Of a DNA stretch of 64,000 nucleotides, positions 16,413 through 24,716 are shown piece after piece. How positions within the stretch are numbered: position 1 is the stretch's first letter; each line of letters begins with the position of its first letter. The stretch is taken from contig NZ_JNWV01000040.1 in NCBI RefSeq assembly GCF_000716535.1, positions 1 through 64,000 on the forward strand, read 5' to 3'. The stretch is from Streptomyces flaveolus (GTDB lineage Bacteria > Actinomycetota > Actinomycetes > Streptomycetales > Streptomycetaceae). The notes below the pieces were generated by a model, which worked only from the letters and a program-made list of their open reading frames with translations, made no database searches and was not told where the DNA came from. The translations under genes and the position numbers were made by a program.

Positions 16413-19400
16413 CTAGAAGCCGCCGTAGGCCTGGAGTTCGTAGACGCTGCCGCCGTTCCAGCTCGAGGCGGTGACGGTCAGGCGCAGATAGCGGGCGTCG
16501 ACCGGGGCGTCGGGGAGGGAGTAGGCGGTCTGCGCCGTGGTGTGGCCGGCGGTGTGGTCGTCCAGCGCCGACCAGTTCAGCCCGTCGGCGGAGTACTCCA
16601 GGAGGTACTTGTAGCCGCTGGGCTTCTCGAACGTCGTGACCACTCCGGAGACGCTGGTGACCTTGCCCAGGTCGACCTGGATCCAGGATGGGTCGGGCAG
16701 GCCGAGGCCCTGGGCCCAGCGGGTGGACAGGTCGCCGTCCACGGCCAGTGCGGGGACGTTCGGCTCGGAGTAGGAGGAGACGGTGACGGGTGCCTTCAGG
16801 GCGAGGTCATGGTCGGCCGGCATGGTGACCGTCGCCGCCGGGCTCGGCTCGGAGGCGTTGAGCGCCGCGTCCCTGGCCACGACGGTGAAGCCGTACTCCT
16901 TCCCGGGCGTGAGTCCGCTGACCCGCAGCCGCGTCGCGTCGGTGACGGCGATCCGCTCGCCGTCCCGGTAGACGGCGTAACTGGTGACGCCCTGGTCGTC
17001 CGGGGCGGCCGGCCAGCTCACCTGGGCGAGGCTGGGCAGCAGCGGGGTGACGGTGGGCCTGGGCGGCGCGTCCGGGGCGGTGTGGTCGTCGCCGGGGGCC
17101 AGCGGGGTGCCGTAGACCTGGAGTTCGTAGACGCTGCCGCCGTTGGAACTGGAGCCGGTGACGGTCAGCCGTACGTACCGGCCGTGGACGTCCTTGTCCG
17201 CGAGGGAGTAGTTGGCCTGGGCGGTGGTGTCACCGTCCGTGTGGTCGTCCAGGGTGGTCCAGTGCGCCTCGTCCGGGGAGACCTCCAGGCGGTACTTGTA
17301 GCCGCTCGCCTTCTCGAAGGTGGTGATGGCGCCGGTGACGTCGTACTGCGCGCCCAGGTCGACCTGGATCCAGGACGGGTCGGGCAGGCCGAGGCCCTGG
17401 GCCCAGCGGGTGGACAGGTCGCCGTCCACGGCCAGTGCGGGGGTGTTCGGCTCCGAGTAGGAGGAGACCGTGACCGGCTGGCGCAGCGCCAGGTCCGCGC
17501 CGTCGGGCAGGGTGACCGTCACGGGCGGGCTGGGCGGCGACTCGTTGCCCGCCGCGTCGCGGGCGGTCACCGTGAAGGTGTACGACGCCCCGGCGGTGAG
17601 GTTCGGGATGCGGACCGAGGTGCCCTTGGACGCGCTGACCACCTTGCCGGCGCTGTGGATCGCGTAGCCGGTGACACCGTTGTCGTCGGTCGCGGCAGGC
17701 CAGCTCAGATCGACGACGGTGGGCAGGCCGGCGACCGCGCCGGGCTTGCCGGGGGCCGTCGGCGCGGTGGGGTCGCCGGTCTCCGGGTCCGGGTCGAGGT
17801 GCCGGTACGCCGGCTGGAGTCCGGCGTTGTCGACGATCGAGGCGGGCAACTGCTCACAGCCGTCGACCGTCGTGTTGTTCGTGATCGTGTCGTCGGTGCT
17901 GTTGAACTGCGCGCTGAACCTCGGTGTGGTGGTGAAGTTGTAGTCGGCGGTGATGTCCATGCCGTGGTTGAGCAGCAGCCACTGGTAGGCGACATCGCAG
18001 AAGGCGTTGTTCGTCGTGTGCCAGTAACGGCTGCCCTCGTCCTGGTAGATGGCCCCGTAGGCCAGCTCCGGGACCTTCCTGACGTAGTTGCCGGAGACGA
18101 TGCCGCCGGGGTTGGCGCTCAGGGTGTAGATCGCACCGCCGTCGGCCTGTGACTTCATGATGTCACTGATCTCGTTGTCGCTGATGACGTTGTCACGGGA
18201 GGTGGTGGGGGTGTCCCACACCGGTACGCCGGAGTTGCCCGGGTAGTTGGTGTCGCCGCCCGGATCGGTCAGGCCCCAGCCCCAGCCCACGGAGATGCCG
18301 CTGTACGGCAGGTCGTACACCTTGTTGTGGGTGATGACGGTGTGGTCGGTGTAGCCGGCGAAGATGCCCAGGGAGCCGTTGTACTGGTCGGCGACATGGG
18401 TGACGACGTTGTTGTCGACCGTGTTGTCCTTGGTGACGTCCCGTGGATCGTCCGGGTGCGCGTCCACGACCTCGACCCCGCCGACCTGGATGCCGGTGGC
18501 CGCGACCTGCCGGAACACGTTGCCGGTGACGTGGGTGCCCCGCGTCCCGGTGTTGAGGTTGAGGCCGACGGCGCCGAGGTGGGTGAAGGTGTTCCCCTCG
18601 AAGGTGATGCCGTGGCCGTGGCTGACGTTGACCGCGCCGGGTGTCTTGGCCCACTTCAGGCGGGTGGAGTCGAAGTCCGGGTTGTCGTCGCCGACGATCC
18701 GGAATCCGGCCTGGCCCTCGATCAGCCCGTCGTCCGAACTCGGGGCGAGCCAGGTCGAGTAGGAGAAGGTGATGCCCCGGAAGGAGACGTTGCCGACCGG
18801 GTGGTCCTTGGTGCCGTCCAGGTCCACGAGATCCTGTACGCGCGGGACGGTCACGGTCGCCTTCGCCAGGTCCTGGCCCTGCTTGGGCATGTAGTAGAGG
18901 TCGCCCTCGCTCTTGTCGAGGTACCACTCACCGGGGGTGTCCATCAGCTCCCGCGCGTTCTCCAGCCAGGTGGGGTTCTGGATCTCCTGGCCCTCGTGGA
19001 GGTTGGCGTTGTGGAAGCAGGGCTGCCGCATGGTCATCGTGGTGCCGGAGACGGACTGCACGGGGCAGCGCATCATCATCCAGCCCCACTTGCTGACCAC
19101 CTCCATGTCGGACTGGTTCTTGTACGCGTCCAGACGGGTGTCGGTGATCTTGTAGCCGGTCGCCGTCTTGGAGAAGCCGGGCGGATTCTCCGGGCCCCGG
19201 GCCCGTGTCTGAAGCTCGCCGTCGACGTACAACTGCCGGGTGTCGAGGTCACCCACATGCGCCTTGTACACCGTGCGGCCGGCGTCGACCGGAGTCCAGC
19301 CGGTGACCCGGCTGCCGCCGCTGATCACGGGATGGGCTCCCGGCGCCGCCTCGTAGACGACGCGGTGGCCGTTGGTGCCCGAGTCGCGCGGCGTCAGGGT

Positions 19401-19709
19401 GAAGGTGTCGGTGAGCCGGTAGGTGCCGGAGAGCAGCTCGACATCGATGTCACGGCGCATGTCACGGTTGATCCCGCGCACGAAGTCCCGTGCGTGACCG
19501 AGCGTGCGGAACGGATGCTTCGAGGTGCCCGAGCCGGTGTCGCGGCCGTGGTCGGGCGAGACGTAGATCTTTAGCGGGGGCGGGTCGGCGGCCCGCTGGG
19601 CGGCCTGGGCGCCCGGGGCGGTGAGCGGGAGGGCCGCGGTGGCCAGGGCGAGTACGGTCAGTGCGCTTCTTCGCCGGGGGCGGCGGGGTGGCGCCGAGGG
19701 TATGGACAT
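16413..19709 (-). CDS. secreted right-handed beta-helix protein, GH141-like, with FN3 and CBM32-type modules
   Basis: 1098 residues with a signal peptide (Arg-rich start, cleavage near AQA, residue 36). Residues about 45-640 form a parallel beta-helix: KIYVSPDHGRDTGSGTSKHPFRTL, then repeated N-turns such as NVFRQVAATGIQVGG, YSGISVGWGWG and DGGAIYTLSANPGG. This layout resembles GH141 (alpha-L-fucosidase/xylanase) and related pectin-acting proteins. Two fibronectin-III/discoidin pairs follow (about 655-880 and 890-1098), the discoidin parts being nearly identical. It should bind and cleave a branched plant polysaccharide outside the cell; products would enter through the importer encoded downstream. 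The GntR gene lies 88 bp upstream in the same direction. Enzyme class is inferred. Confidence 0.85.
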   Translation of the reverse strand: MSIPSAPPRRPRRRSALTVLALATAALPLTAPGAQAAQRAADPPPLKIYVSPDHGRDTGSGTSKHPFRTLGHARDFVRGINRDMRRDIDVELLSGTYRLTDTFTLTPRDSGTNGHRVVYEAAPGAHPVISGGSRVTGWTPVDAGRTVYKAHVGDLDTRQLYVDGELQTRARGPENPPGFSKTATGYKITDTRLDAYKNQSDMEVVSKWGWMMMRCPVQSVSGTTMTMRQPCFHNANLHEGQEIQNPTWLENARELMDTPGEWYLDKSEGDLYYMPKQGQDLAKATVTVPRVQDLVDLDGTKDHPVGNVSFRGITFSYSTWLAPSSDDGLIEGQAGFRIVGDDNPDFDSTRLKWAKTPGAVNVSHGHGITFEGNTFTHLGAVGLNLNTGTRGTHVTGNVFRQVAATGIQVGGVEVVDAHPDDPRDVTKDNTVDNNVVTHVADQYNGSLGIFAGYTDHTVITHNKVYDLPYSGISVGWGWGLTDPGGDTNYPGNSGVPVWDTPTTSRDNVISDNEISDIMKSQADGGAIYTLSANPGGIVSGNYVRKVPELAYGAIYQDEGSRYWHTTNNAFCDVAYQWLLLNHGMDITADYNFTTTPRFSAQFNSTDDTITNNTTVDGCEQLPASIVDNAGLQPAYRHLDPDPETGDPTAPTAPGKPGAVAGLPTVVDLSWPAATDDNGVTGYAIHSAGKVVSASKGTSVRIPNLTAGASYTFTVTARDAAGNESPPSPPVTVTLPDGADLALRQPVTVSSYSEPNTPALAVDGDLSTRWAQGLGLPDPSWIQVDLGAQYDVTGAITTFEKASGYKYRLEVSPDEAHWTTLDDHTDGDTTAQANYSLADKDVHGRYVRLTVTGSSSNGGSVYELQVYGTPLAPGDDHTAPDAPPRPTVTPLLPSLAQVSWPAAPDDQGVTSYAVYRDGERIAVTDATRLRVSGLTPGKEYGFTVVARDAALNASEPSPAATVTMPADHDLALKAPVTVSSYSEPNVPALAVDGDLSTRWAQGLGLPDPSWIQVDLGKVTSVSGVVTTFEKPSGYKYLLEYSADGLNWSALDDHTAGHTTAQTAYSLPDAPVDARYLRLTVTASSWNGGSVYELQAYGGF
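16666..17467 (-). repeat. internal DNA duplication in the beta-helix gene (two about 115-bp copies)
   Basis: Segments 16666-16780 and 17353-17467 are nearly identical at DNA level and 687 bp apart (229 codons). They encode the same part of the two discoidin/CBM32-type modules (EPN-PALAVDGDLSTRWAQ...WIQVDLG). Identity including silent sites points to recent duplication or gene conversion. Confidence 0.8.
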
Positions 19710-19797
19710 GGGAATCCAATCGCCTGCGGGGTGAGGAGGGGAGGGGAGGGGGAGATGGGCGGCTCGTTCCTGGGGACACCCCGACGGCGACCTCGGG

Positions 19798-20664
19798 TCA
19801 GGAGGCGGACGTCACCGGCGGGGTGGGCTCGGTGGCGGCGCCCGCGGCGTCCGTGCCGGTGGTGGTCTCCGATACGGCGGACGCGGCCGGTTCGGCGCTG
19901 CGGGCGGCGACATTGAACAGACGGTCGCGGATGCGGCGCTCGAACTGCTGCCGTGTCGTGGCGATGTGCTCGGTCATCAGCGCGGCGGCGCGGTCGGCGT
20001 CCCCCGCGGCGATGGCGTCGGCGATCGCCATGTGCTGGTGACCCGCCACCTCCAGCGAGCCCGGCGTGTCGCCGTGGAAGAGCAGCACGTCGGACTGCGC
20101 CGCCAGACGCCGTACGTTGGTGACGCTGGAGCGCAGGAAGATGTTGTGGGCGGCGATGCCGACGGCGTCGTGGAACAGCTTGTCGGCCACCGCGAACGCG
20201 TCGGCGTCGTCCTCACGGCCGGCCTCCAGGGAGCGCTCGGCGCCCTTCTGGATGTTGCGCACCTCGATCGGGGCCGCCTGGCCCGCCGCCCGGCGGGCGG
20301 TCTCGGCCTCGATCAGGCTGCGGTAGTCCAGCAGCATCAGCACGTGTTCCATGCTGGTCGGCTGGAAGTGCGCCATGTCGTCGTCGGCGAGCCCGCCGGG
20401 CGAGTCGGCCACGAAGATGCCGGCGCCCCGCCGGACACTGAGCCGGCCCAGGGCCGCGAGCACCTTCACCGCCTCGCGGGTGACATTGCGCGAGGTGCCG
20501 AGGATCTCGGCGAGCCCCGCCTCGGTCGGCAGCCGCGCGCCGGGCCGCAGACCCTGTTCGGCGATGTACCCGAGGAGCTGCTCGGCGACCAGCTCGTAGC
20601 CCGGCCGGTAAGGCCTGGGCGTCGTCCCGTCGCCCTTGGCCGATACCTTGCGCTCTGCTGACAC
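19798..20664 (-). CDS. GntR/FadR family transcriptional regulator with FCD domain
   Basis: 288 residues from a GTG at 20664 (GGGAG eight bases upstream); the longer frame starting at 20769 is not supported. N-terminal winged helix (YELVAEQLLGYIAEQGLRPGARLPTEAGLAEILGTSRNVTREAVKVLAALG), then an all-helical FCD ligand domain with DYRSLIEAETARRAA, the metal-binding pattern D-x3-H in ADKLFHDAVG and later histidines in GHQHMAIADAI. The C-terminal 40 residues are low-complexity Ala/Thr/Pro. FCD regulators sense acid sugars or organic acids, which fits the dehydratase in the cluster it heads. Two palindromic sites upstream are candidate operators. Likely local repressor of the 13.8-20.7 kb cluster. 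Confidence 0.92.
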   Translation of the reverse strand: MSAERKVSAKGDGTTPRPYRPGYELVAEQLLGYIAEQGLRPGARLPTEAGLAEILGTSRNVTREAVKVLAALGRLSVRRGAGIFVADSPGGLADDDMAHFQPTSMEHVLMLLDYRSLIEAETARRAAGQAAPIEVRNIQKGAERSLEAGREDDADAFAVADKLFHDAVGIAAHNIFLRSSVTNVRRLAAQSDVLLFHGDTPGSLEVAGHQHMAIADAIAAGDADRAAALMTEHIATTRQQFERRIRDRLFNVAARSAEPAASAVSETTTGTDAAGAATEPTPPVTSAS

Positions 20665-20686
20665 GAGAACAACTCCCAGCACCCGG

Positions 20687-20703
20687 AATGAATCTGACTC
20701 ATT
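20687..20703. promoter_or_regulatory. candidate GntR operator 1
   Basis: AATGAATCTGACTCATT, a near-perfect 17-bp palindrome, 22 bp upstream of the GntR start. It shares the core GAATC-N-GA with a second site at 20842. Confidence 0.55.
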
Positions 20704-20841
20704 GGCGGGGCAACTATGGCACCGGGGTGGGAGCTCGACAAGGGTTACGGTCAACTCCGTTGTGCTCACGTCCCGGCCATTGCGTCCGGAGGGAGCGGAA
20801 GTCTATGGTCCGTGCGATCCAGTCGGCGGGAGTCGGCAGCG

Positions 20842-20858
20842 AATGAATCAGATTGTTC
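20842..20858. promoter_or_regulatory. candidate GntR operator 2
   Basis: AATGAATCAGATTGTTC contains the perfect core AATC-A-GATT. The first eight bases match operator 1, 155 bp away. The spacing would allow looping or two promoters. Confidence 0.45.
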
Positions 20859-20957
20859 ACGGGACGTTCCGGCCGTCGGCACGGCCGACCACCCCCGCAC
20901 GGCCCGGCGGGCTGACCGGGGCGCGCTTCCTCGTCCTCGGCCGCGAGGCACAGCACG

Positions 20958-21194
20958 TCACCCCGGCGCCTCCGCCTCCTGGGAAGGCATCAGCGGCCGC
21001 GGCGAGCTCCGGGAGGCCCCCGTCCCTCCGCCCAGGACCTGTTCCAGGCCCACCGGTTCGACATGGGCGTGGCCGGTGCCGGCCCGCACGGCCGCCAGGA
21101 CGACCCGGCCCTGAGCGAGCAGGGCCACGTCCGCCGGCCCCCCGCCGGCCGGGGCGTCCCCCCGCTGGCCCGTCCGGCTACAGGACTGCGTCAC
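20958..21194 (-). CDS. doubtful small ORF in the GntR upstream region
   Basis: A 78-codon ATG frame with strong third-position GC, lying between the hydrolase stop and the GntR promoter. The sequence (ADVALLAQGRVVLAAVRAG...) is not recognised and the C-terminus is low complexity. It has no convincing ribosome site. It may be a decayed gene or chance. The rest of 20665-21218 holds the two candidate operators and nothing else I can support. Confidence 0.25.
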   Translation of the reverse strand: MTQSCSRTGQRGDAPAGGGPADVALLAQGRVVLAAVRAGTGHAHVEPVGLEQVLGGGTGASRSSPRPLMPSQEAEAPG

Positions 21195-21218
21195 CCAGCC
21201 GGACCGAGCCGGACCGGT

Positions 21219-22211
21219 TCACGCCGGTGGCCCGGTCAGGGCGGCCGTGATGTGGTCGGCGAGGCGGGGCAGCCAGTCGGGGCGGGCGTTGCCGAGGAGG
21301 TGGTCACCGTGCGGGACGTTCAGGTAGGTGCCGCGCGGTGCCAGGCGGGCCAGGGGTTCGCCGTCGGTCACGCCGGGGATGACGTCCTGGCCGCCGTCCA
21401 CGACCAGCAGCGGGGCCGCGATGCGCGGGGCCAGGTCGGTGAGGTCGACGTGGCGGGCGAACGCGCGGGCGGCGTCCGCTCCTGCGGTGCGGCGCGTCAG
21501 GATGTCCCGCACCGGCGGGGGCAGTTCGGCCCAGTCGAGGCGGAAGGGACCGCTGACGGTGGCGACCGCCGCCACCCGTGGCTCCAGCGCCGCCGCGCGG
21601 GCCGCGAAGTAGCCGCCCAGGCTCAGGCCGACGAGCCCGACGCGGGCGACGCCGAGGGCGTCGACCACCCGGCCGACGACCTGCTCGTACTCCGGTCGCA
21701 GCACCGTCGTGGCCGCGAGCACGCCCTGACCCGGGCCGTCCATCGAGAACACCGCCAGGCCCCTGGCCAGCAGCGCGGCCACCAGGTCCGAGAACTCCTC
21801 CTTGGCGGAGTCGAGCCCCGGGACGACGACCACGGTGCCGGGCGCGTCGGCGGGGCCGCGGAGCCAGCCGGTGAACCCTTCACCCGTCACGCGCCGGGCA
21901 CCGGGTTCCAGGAGGGCGAGGGCGCGGCCCAGGGCCCGGTCCGCCTCGGCCGCGGCACGCGGGGCCTGCGGGTACGGGGCCAGCGTGGCCAGGTGGAACC
22001 ACCGGGCCGCCATGAGCAGGTGCCCGCCCGCCGAGAGGGAGGATCCGGCCTGCTCGGCGCGCTCCAGATGGGCGTGTCCGGTGCGTACGAAGGCGGGTCC
22101 CCAGTCGGCGACGGAGGCGAGGCCCTCGGTGACGCGCCGGTACTCGTGCGGGTCGACGCCCGCTCCGGTGGCGCGGGTCCACTGGGCGTCGGCGAACTCC
22201 GTGGCGTTCAA
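21219..22211 (-). CDS. alpha/beta hydrolase (FrsA/esterase-like)
   Basis: 330 residues from a TTG start that overlaps the stop of the MDR gene (TTGA), with GAGAGG just upstream, so translation is coupled. A helical N-terminal half (residues 1-125) precedes the hydrolase core: VVVVPGLDSAKEEFSD, nucleophile elbow GLSLGGYFAARAA, acid in VVDGGQDVIPG and histidine in VPHGDHLLGN. This two-part build resembles FrsA/DUF1100-type esterases. It probably acts with the oxidoreductase encoded upstream; substrate unknown. Confidence 0.88.
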   Translation of the reverse strand: MNATEFADAQWTRATGAGVDPHEYRRVTEGLASVADWGPAFVRTGHAHLERAEQAGSSLSAGGHLLMAARWFHLATLAPYPQAPRAAAEADRALGRALALLEPGARRVTGEGFTGWLRGPADAPGTVVVVPGLDSAKEEFSDLVAALLARGLAVFSMDGPGQGVLAATTVLRPEYEQVVGRVVDALGVARVGLVGLSLGGYFAARAAALEPRVAAVATVSGPFRLDWAELPPPVRDILTRRTAGADAARAFARHVDLTDLAPRIAAPLLVVDGGQDVIPGVTDGEPLARLAPRGTYLNVPHGDHLLGNARPDWLPRLADHITAALTGPPA

Positions 22212-23128
22212 CGTTCCTCTCCCGTCGTCAGGACTGCCTTGCCGCGTATCCGGCGCTCCCGCAGGTCGACCAGGGTTCCGGCGGTCTCGGCCCAGTCGCG
22301 GACCCGGCCGATCTCCGGACGCAGCCGCTCCCGTTCCACGAGGCGTACCAGCGCCGCGAGATCGGCGGCGTACGGGGCGCCCGCGTAGTGGAAGTGCTGG
22401 ATGGTCACGCGCTCGGGCCCGCGCAGCAGCTCGAAGAAGTCGAGGGTCACCGGGGTGCGGCTCGCCTGGCCGAACCAGAGGAGCGTCCCGCCCGGCCGCA
22501 CCTTCGACAGGGCCCGCGGCAGATCCGGCCCGCCCGTGGACTCCAGTACGACGTCGAACGGCCCCCGAGCCGCCGTCACGTCGTGCACCACCTCGGCGCC
22601 CAGCTCCGCGAGCCGCGCACCGCGCACCGGCGTTGCCGTCACCGCGGTCAGCTCGGCACCGGCCCCGACGGCCAGCTCGGTGACGTAGTGCCCGACCCCG
22701 CCCGAGGCGCCGGTCAGCAGCACCCGCCGGCCGGCCAGGGAACCGGCCGCCCGCAGCAGGCGCAGCGCGGTGATCCCGGCCAGGGGCAGGGCCGCCGCCC
22801 GTACGGCGTCGATGCCGGCCGGGAGCACCGCGAGGGAGTGCGTGGGCACGGCCGCGTACTCGGCCCAGCCGCCCCGCGCCGGATGCCCGGCCACGCGGGC
22901 GCCGACGCCGGGGCCCGAGCCGTCGGCCGCGGCCTGGACGACGAGCCCAGCGATGTCCTTGCCGGGCAGCAGTCCGGGCTCGGGGCGTTCGAGGAGGAAC
23001 GTCTCGCCCCTGTTGGGTGCGAACGCCTCGACCTTGACCAGCGCCTCATCGGGCTCCGGGACGGGCAGGGGGACCTCGGCGAAGGCGACCGGACGCGCCG
23101 CGTCCCCCGTGGGAATCAGTCTTCGCAT
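22208..23128 (-). CDS. MDR family NADPH-dependent alcohol dehydrogenase/quinone reductase
   Basis: 306 residues, ATG at 23128. GroES-like N-terminus with VKVEAFAPNRGETFLLE and GLLPGKDIAGLV, then a Rossmann fold with GRRVLLTGASGGVGHYVTELA. It lacks the structural and catalytic zinc Cys clusters of alcohol dehydrogenases, so it belongs with the zeta-crystallin-like quinone/enone reductases. Divergent from a LysR gene 90 bp away with a palindrome between them, which suggests LysR control of this gene and the coupled hydrolase. Confidence 0.9.
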   Translation of the reverse strand: MRRLIPTGDAARPVAFAEVPLPVPEPDEALVKVEAFAPNRGETFLLERPEPGLLPGKDIAGLVVQAAADGSGPGVGARVAGHPARGGWAEYAAVPTHSLAVLPAGIDAVRAAALPLAGITALRLLRAAGSLAGRRVLLTGASGGVGHYVTELAVGAGAELTAVTATPVRGARLAELGAEVVHDVTAARGPFDVVLESTGGPDLPRALSKVRPGGTLLWFGQASRTPVTLDFFELLRGPERVTIQHFHYAGAPYAADLAALVRLVERERLRPEIGRVRDWAETAGTLVDLRERRIRGKAVLTTGEER

Positions 23129-23184
23129 GCCGGGAATGCAACCCCGTGTCCCGTGCCGGGGTCCAACAACGAAACGGCACGACC

Positions 23185-23201
23185 GACAACCGTTGGTTGT
23201 C
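23185..23201. promoter_or_regulatory. LysR-type operator palindrome
   Basis: GACAACC-GTT-GGTTGTC, perfect 7-bp arms with a 3-bp centre, in the 90-bp gap between the divergent MDR and LysR genes, 17 bp before the LysR start. The position is classical for a LysR recognition/autoregulation site. Confidence 0.7.
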
Positions 23202-23217
23202 ACCTATGGTGGAGGCC

Positions 23218-24195
23218 ATGGATCTGGACGGGGCGCAGATACGTGCCTTCGTGCGCGCCGCCGAGGAACTGCACTTCGGACGGGCGGCGGGGACGCTCGC
23301 CATCTCCCAGCAGGCGCTGTCGAAGCGGATCGCTCGGCTGGAATCCCTGCTGGGCACCGAGCTGTTCGAGCGCGGCGGGAGCGGTGTACGCCTGACCGAC
23401 GCCGGCCGGCGCTTCCTGGAGCCGGCCCGGCAGACCCTGGCCGCGGCCGACGCGGCGGTGGCGGCGGCGATGGGGGAGGACCGGCCGCTGCGGGTGGACG
23501 TCTGGGGGCATCTGTACGCACCTATGCGGACGTTGGCCGAAGTGGCGGTGAGCGGCGGGCACGCAGAACGGGACGTGTTCGCCGGCGAGTTGGTGCTGGG
23601 CCACGGGCGTGACCTTCCGTCGGTGACGGCGGCGCTGCTGCACGGCGACACCGACGCGGCCTTCGGGCGGGTCCACCCCCCGTTGCACTCCGGACTGGCA
23701 CACCGCCTGGTCCGCCTCGAACCGGTGGACGCCGTCCTCGCCGCGGACCATCCCCTCGCCGCCGAACCGGCCCTGCGGCCGGACCAGTTGCGCGACAGCG
23801 TGCTGTGGGCGCCCGGCCCGCTGGACCGCCTGGACTTCCTCCACCAGTTCGCCGACCGGTTCGCGATCCGGAACAGTGCCACGAGCGTCAACCTGGGCCT
23901 CGCCCACTTCCTCGCCGAGGTGGCGGCCGAGCCGCGCCGCTTCTCGCTGCTCCCCGCCGACGTGCCCCTGCCCGACGTCCCCGGGCTGCGCTCCGTACCG
24001 CTCGTCCACCCCACGCCGCTGTACGCCTGGTCGCTGCTGTGGCGCACCGGCGCCGGGCACCCGGGGCTGCCCGGCCTCATCGCCGCCTGCGCCGCGCGGG
24101 CAGGGCGCAGCCGGTGGCTGGAGTACGACCCGGCCCGCGACTGGCTGCCCGAACCACCCGCGGACCGGGAATCTCCTCCGCGTCACGCGCTGTGA
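23218..24195 (+). CDS. LysR family transcriptional regulator
   Basis: 325 residues from the ATG at 23218 (an ATG four codons earlier is possible). The N-terminal helix-turn-helix is typical (DGAQIRAFVRAAEELHFGRAAGTLAISQQALSKRIARLESLLG, LTDAGRRFLEPARQTL); the remaining 230 residues form the effector-binding fold. It lies divergent from the MDR/hydrolase pair with a 17-bp palindrome between them. Its 3' end overlaps the convergent TPR-like gene by 13 bp. Confidence 0.93.
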   Translation: MDLDGAQIRAFVRAAEELHFGRAAGTLAISQQALSKRIARLESLLGTELFERGGSGVRLTDAGRRFLEPARQTLAAADAAVAAAMGEDRPLRVDVWGHLYAPMRTLAEVAVSGGHAERDVFAGELVLGHGRDLPSVTAALLHGDTDAAFGRVHPPLHSGLAHRLVRLEPVDAVLAADHPLAAEPALRPDQLRDSVLWAPGPLDRLDFLHQFADRFAIRNSATSVNLGLAHFLAEVAAEPRRFSLLPADVPLPDVPGLRSVPLVHPTPLYAWSLLWRTGAGHPGLPGLIAACAARAGRSRWLEYDPARDWLPEPPADRESPPRHAL

Positions 24196-24692
24196 CCCGG
24201 GGCCGAGTCACGCTTGGCCGTGTCCCGCCGGACGATGGCGTCGGCCACCTGCTCGATCGCCGTACGCAGCACGGCACCGTAAGCGTCCTGGGGCAGGTTC
24301 GGGGCGTGTTCCCGGGCCGCGCCGATGTGTTCGGCGGCGGCTTCGAAGGACCCGAGCCGCCGGTAGTCGTCGGCGAGGTTGAGGTGCAGGGACGGCTGGA
24401 AGCCGGCGACCTGGAGACCGGCGTGATGCTCCTGCACGCGCTGGTCGGTCAGGGCGTCGGCGGCGTCCAGGGCCCGGATGTCCCAGACCAGCGCCCGGGC
24501 GGGGTCGTCGTAGAGGTCTGCCATGTGGTGCGCGAGGGAGCAGCGGTGCAGCGGGTCCCCGGCGGGACCGATCGTGGACCAGAGGTCCAGGAGCTTCCGG
24601 CGGGCGGTGGCGGCGCCCCCGGCGCGGACTTCGGCGACGGCCCGGCCGATGGCTTCCATGGTCGGATCGGTGCCGGCGGAACTGGTGGTCAT
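24183..24692 (-). CDS. hypothetical TPR-like helical protein
   Basis: 169 residues, all-helical, with tetratricopeptide-like spacing (CSLAHHMADLYDDPARALVWDIRALDAAD; LHLNLADDYRRLGSFEAAAEHIGAAREHAP). Soluble and without enzyme motif. The start at 24692 lies 24 bp after the MerR-clamp fusion gene, same strand, so the two are probably one operon and this could be a partner protein. The 3' end overlaps the LysR gene tail to tail. Confidence 0.75.
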   Translation of the reverse strand: MTTSSAGTDPTMEAIGRAVAEVRAGGAATARRKLLDLWSTIGPAGDPLHRCSLAHHMADLYDDPARALVWDIRALDAADALTDQRVQEHHAGLQVAGFQPSLHLNLADDYRRLGSFEAAAEHIGAAREHAPNLPQDAYGAVLRTAIEQVADAIVRRDTAKRDSAPGHSA

Positions 24693-24716
24693 CGAAAGTG
24701 GTCCTCGTCTTCTGTC

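Noticed and set aside
15237..18152. 971-codon plus-strand open frame opposite the dehydratase and beta-helix genes
   Set aside because: GC-bias shadow: the protein is Gly/Val/Arg/Asp-rich low complexity, while the minus-strand frames show clear domains and signal peptides.
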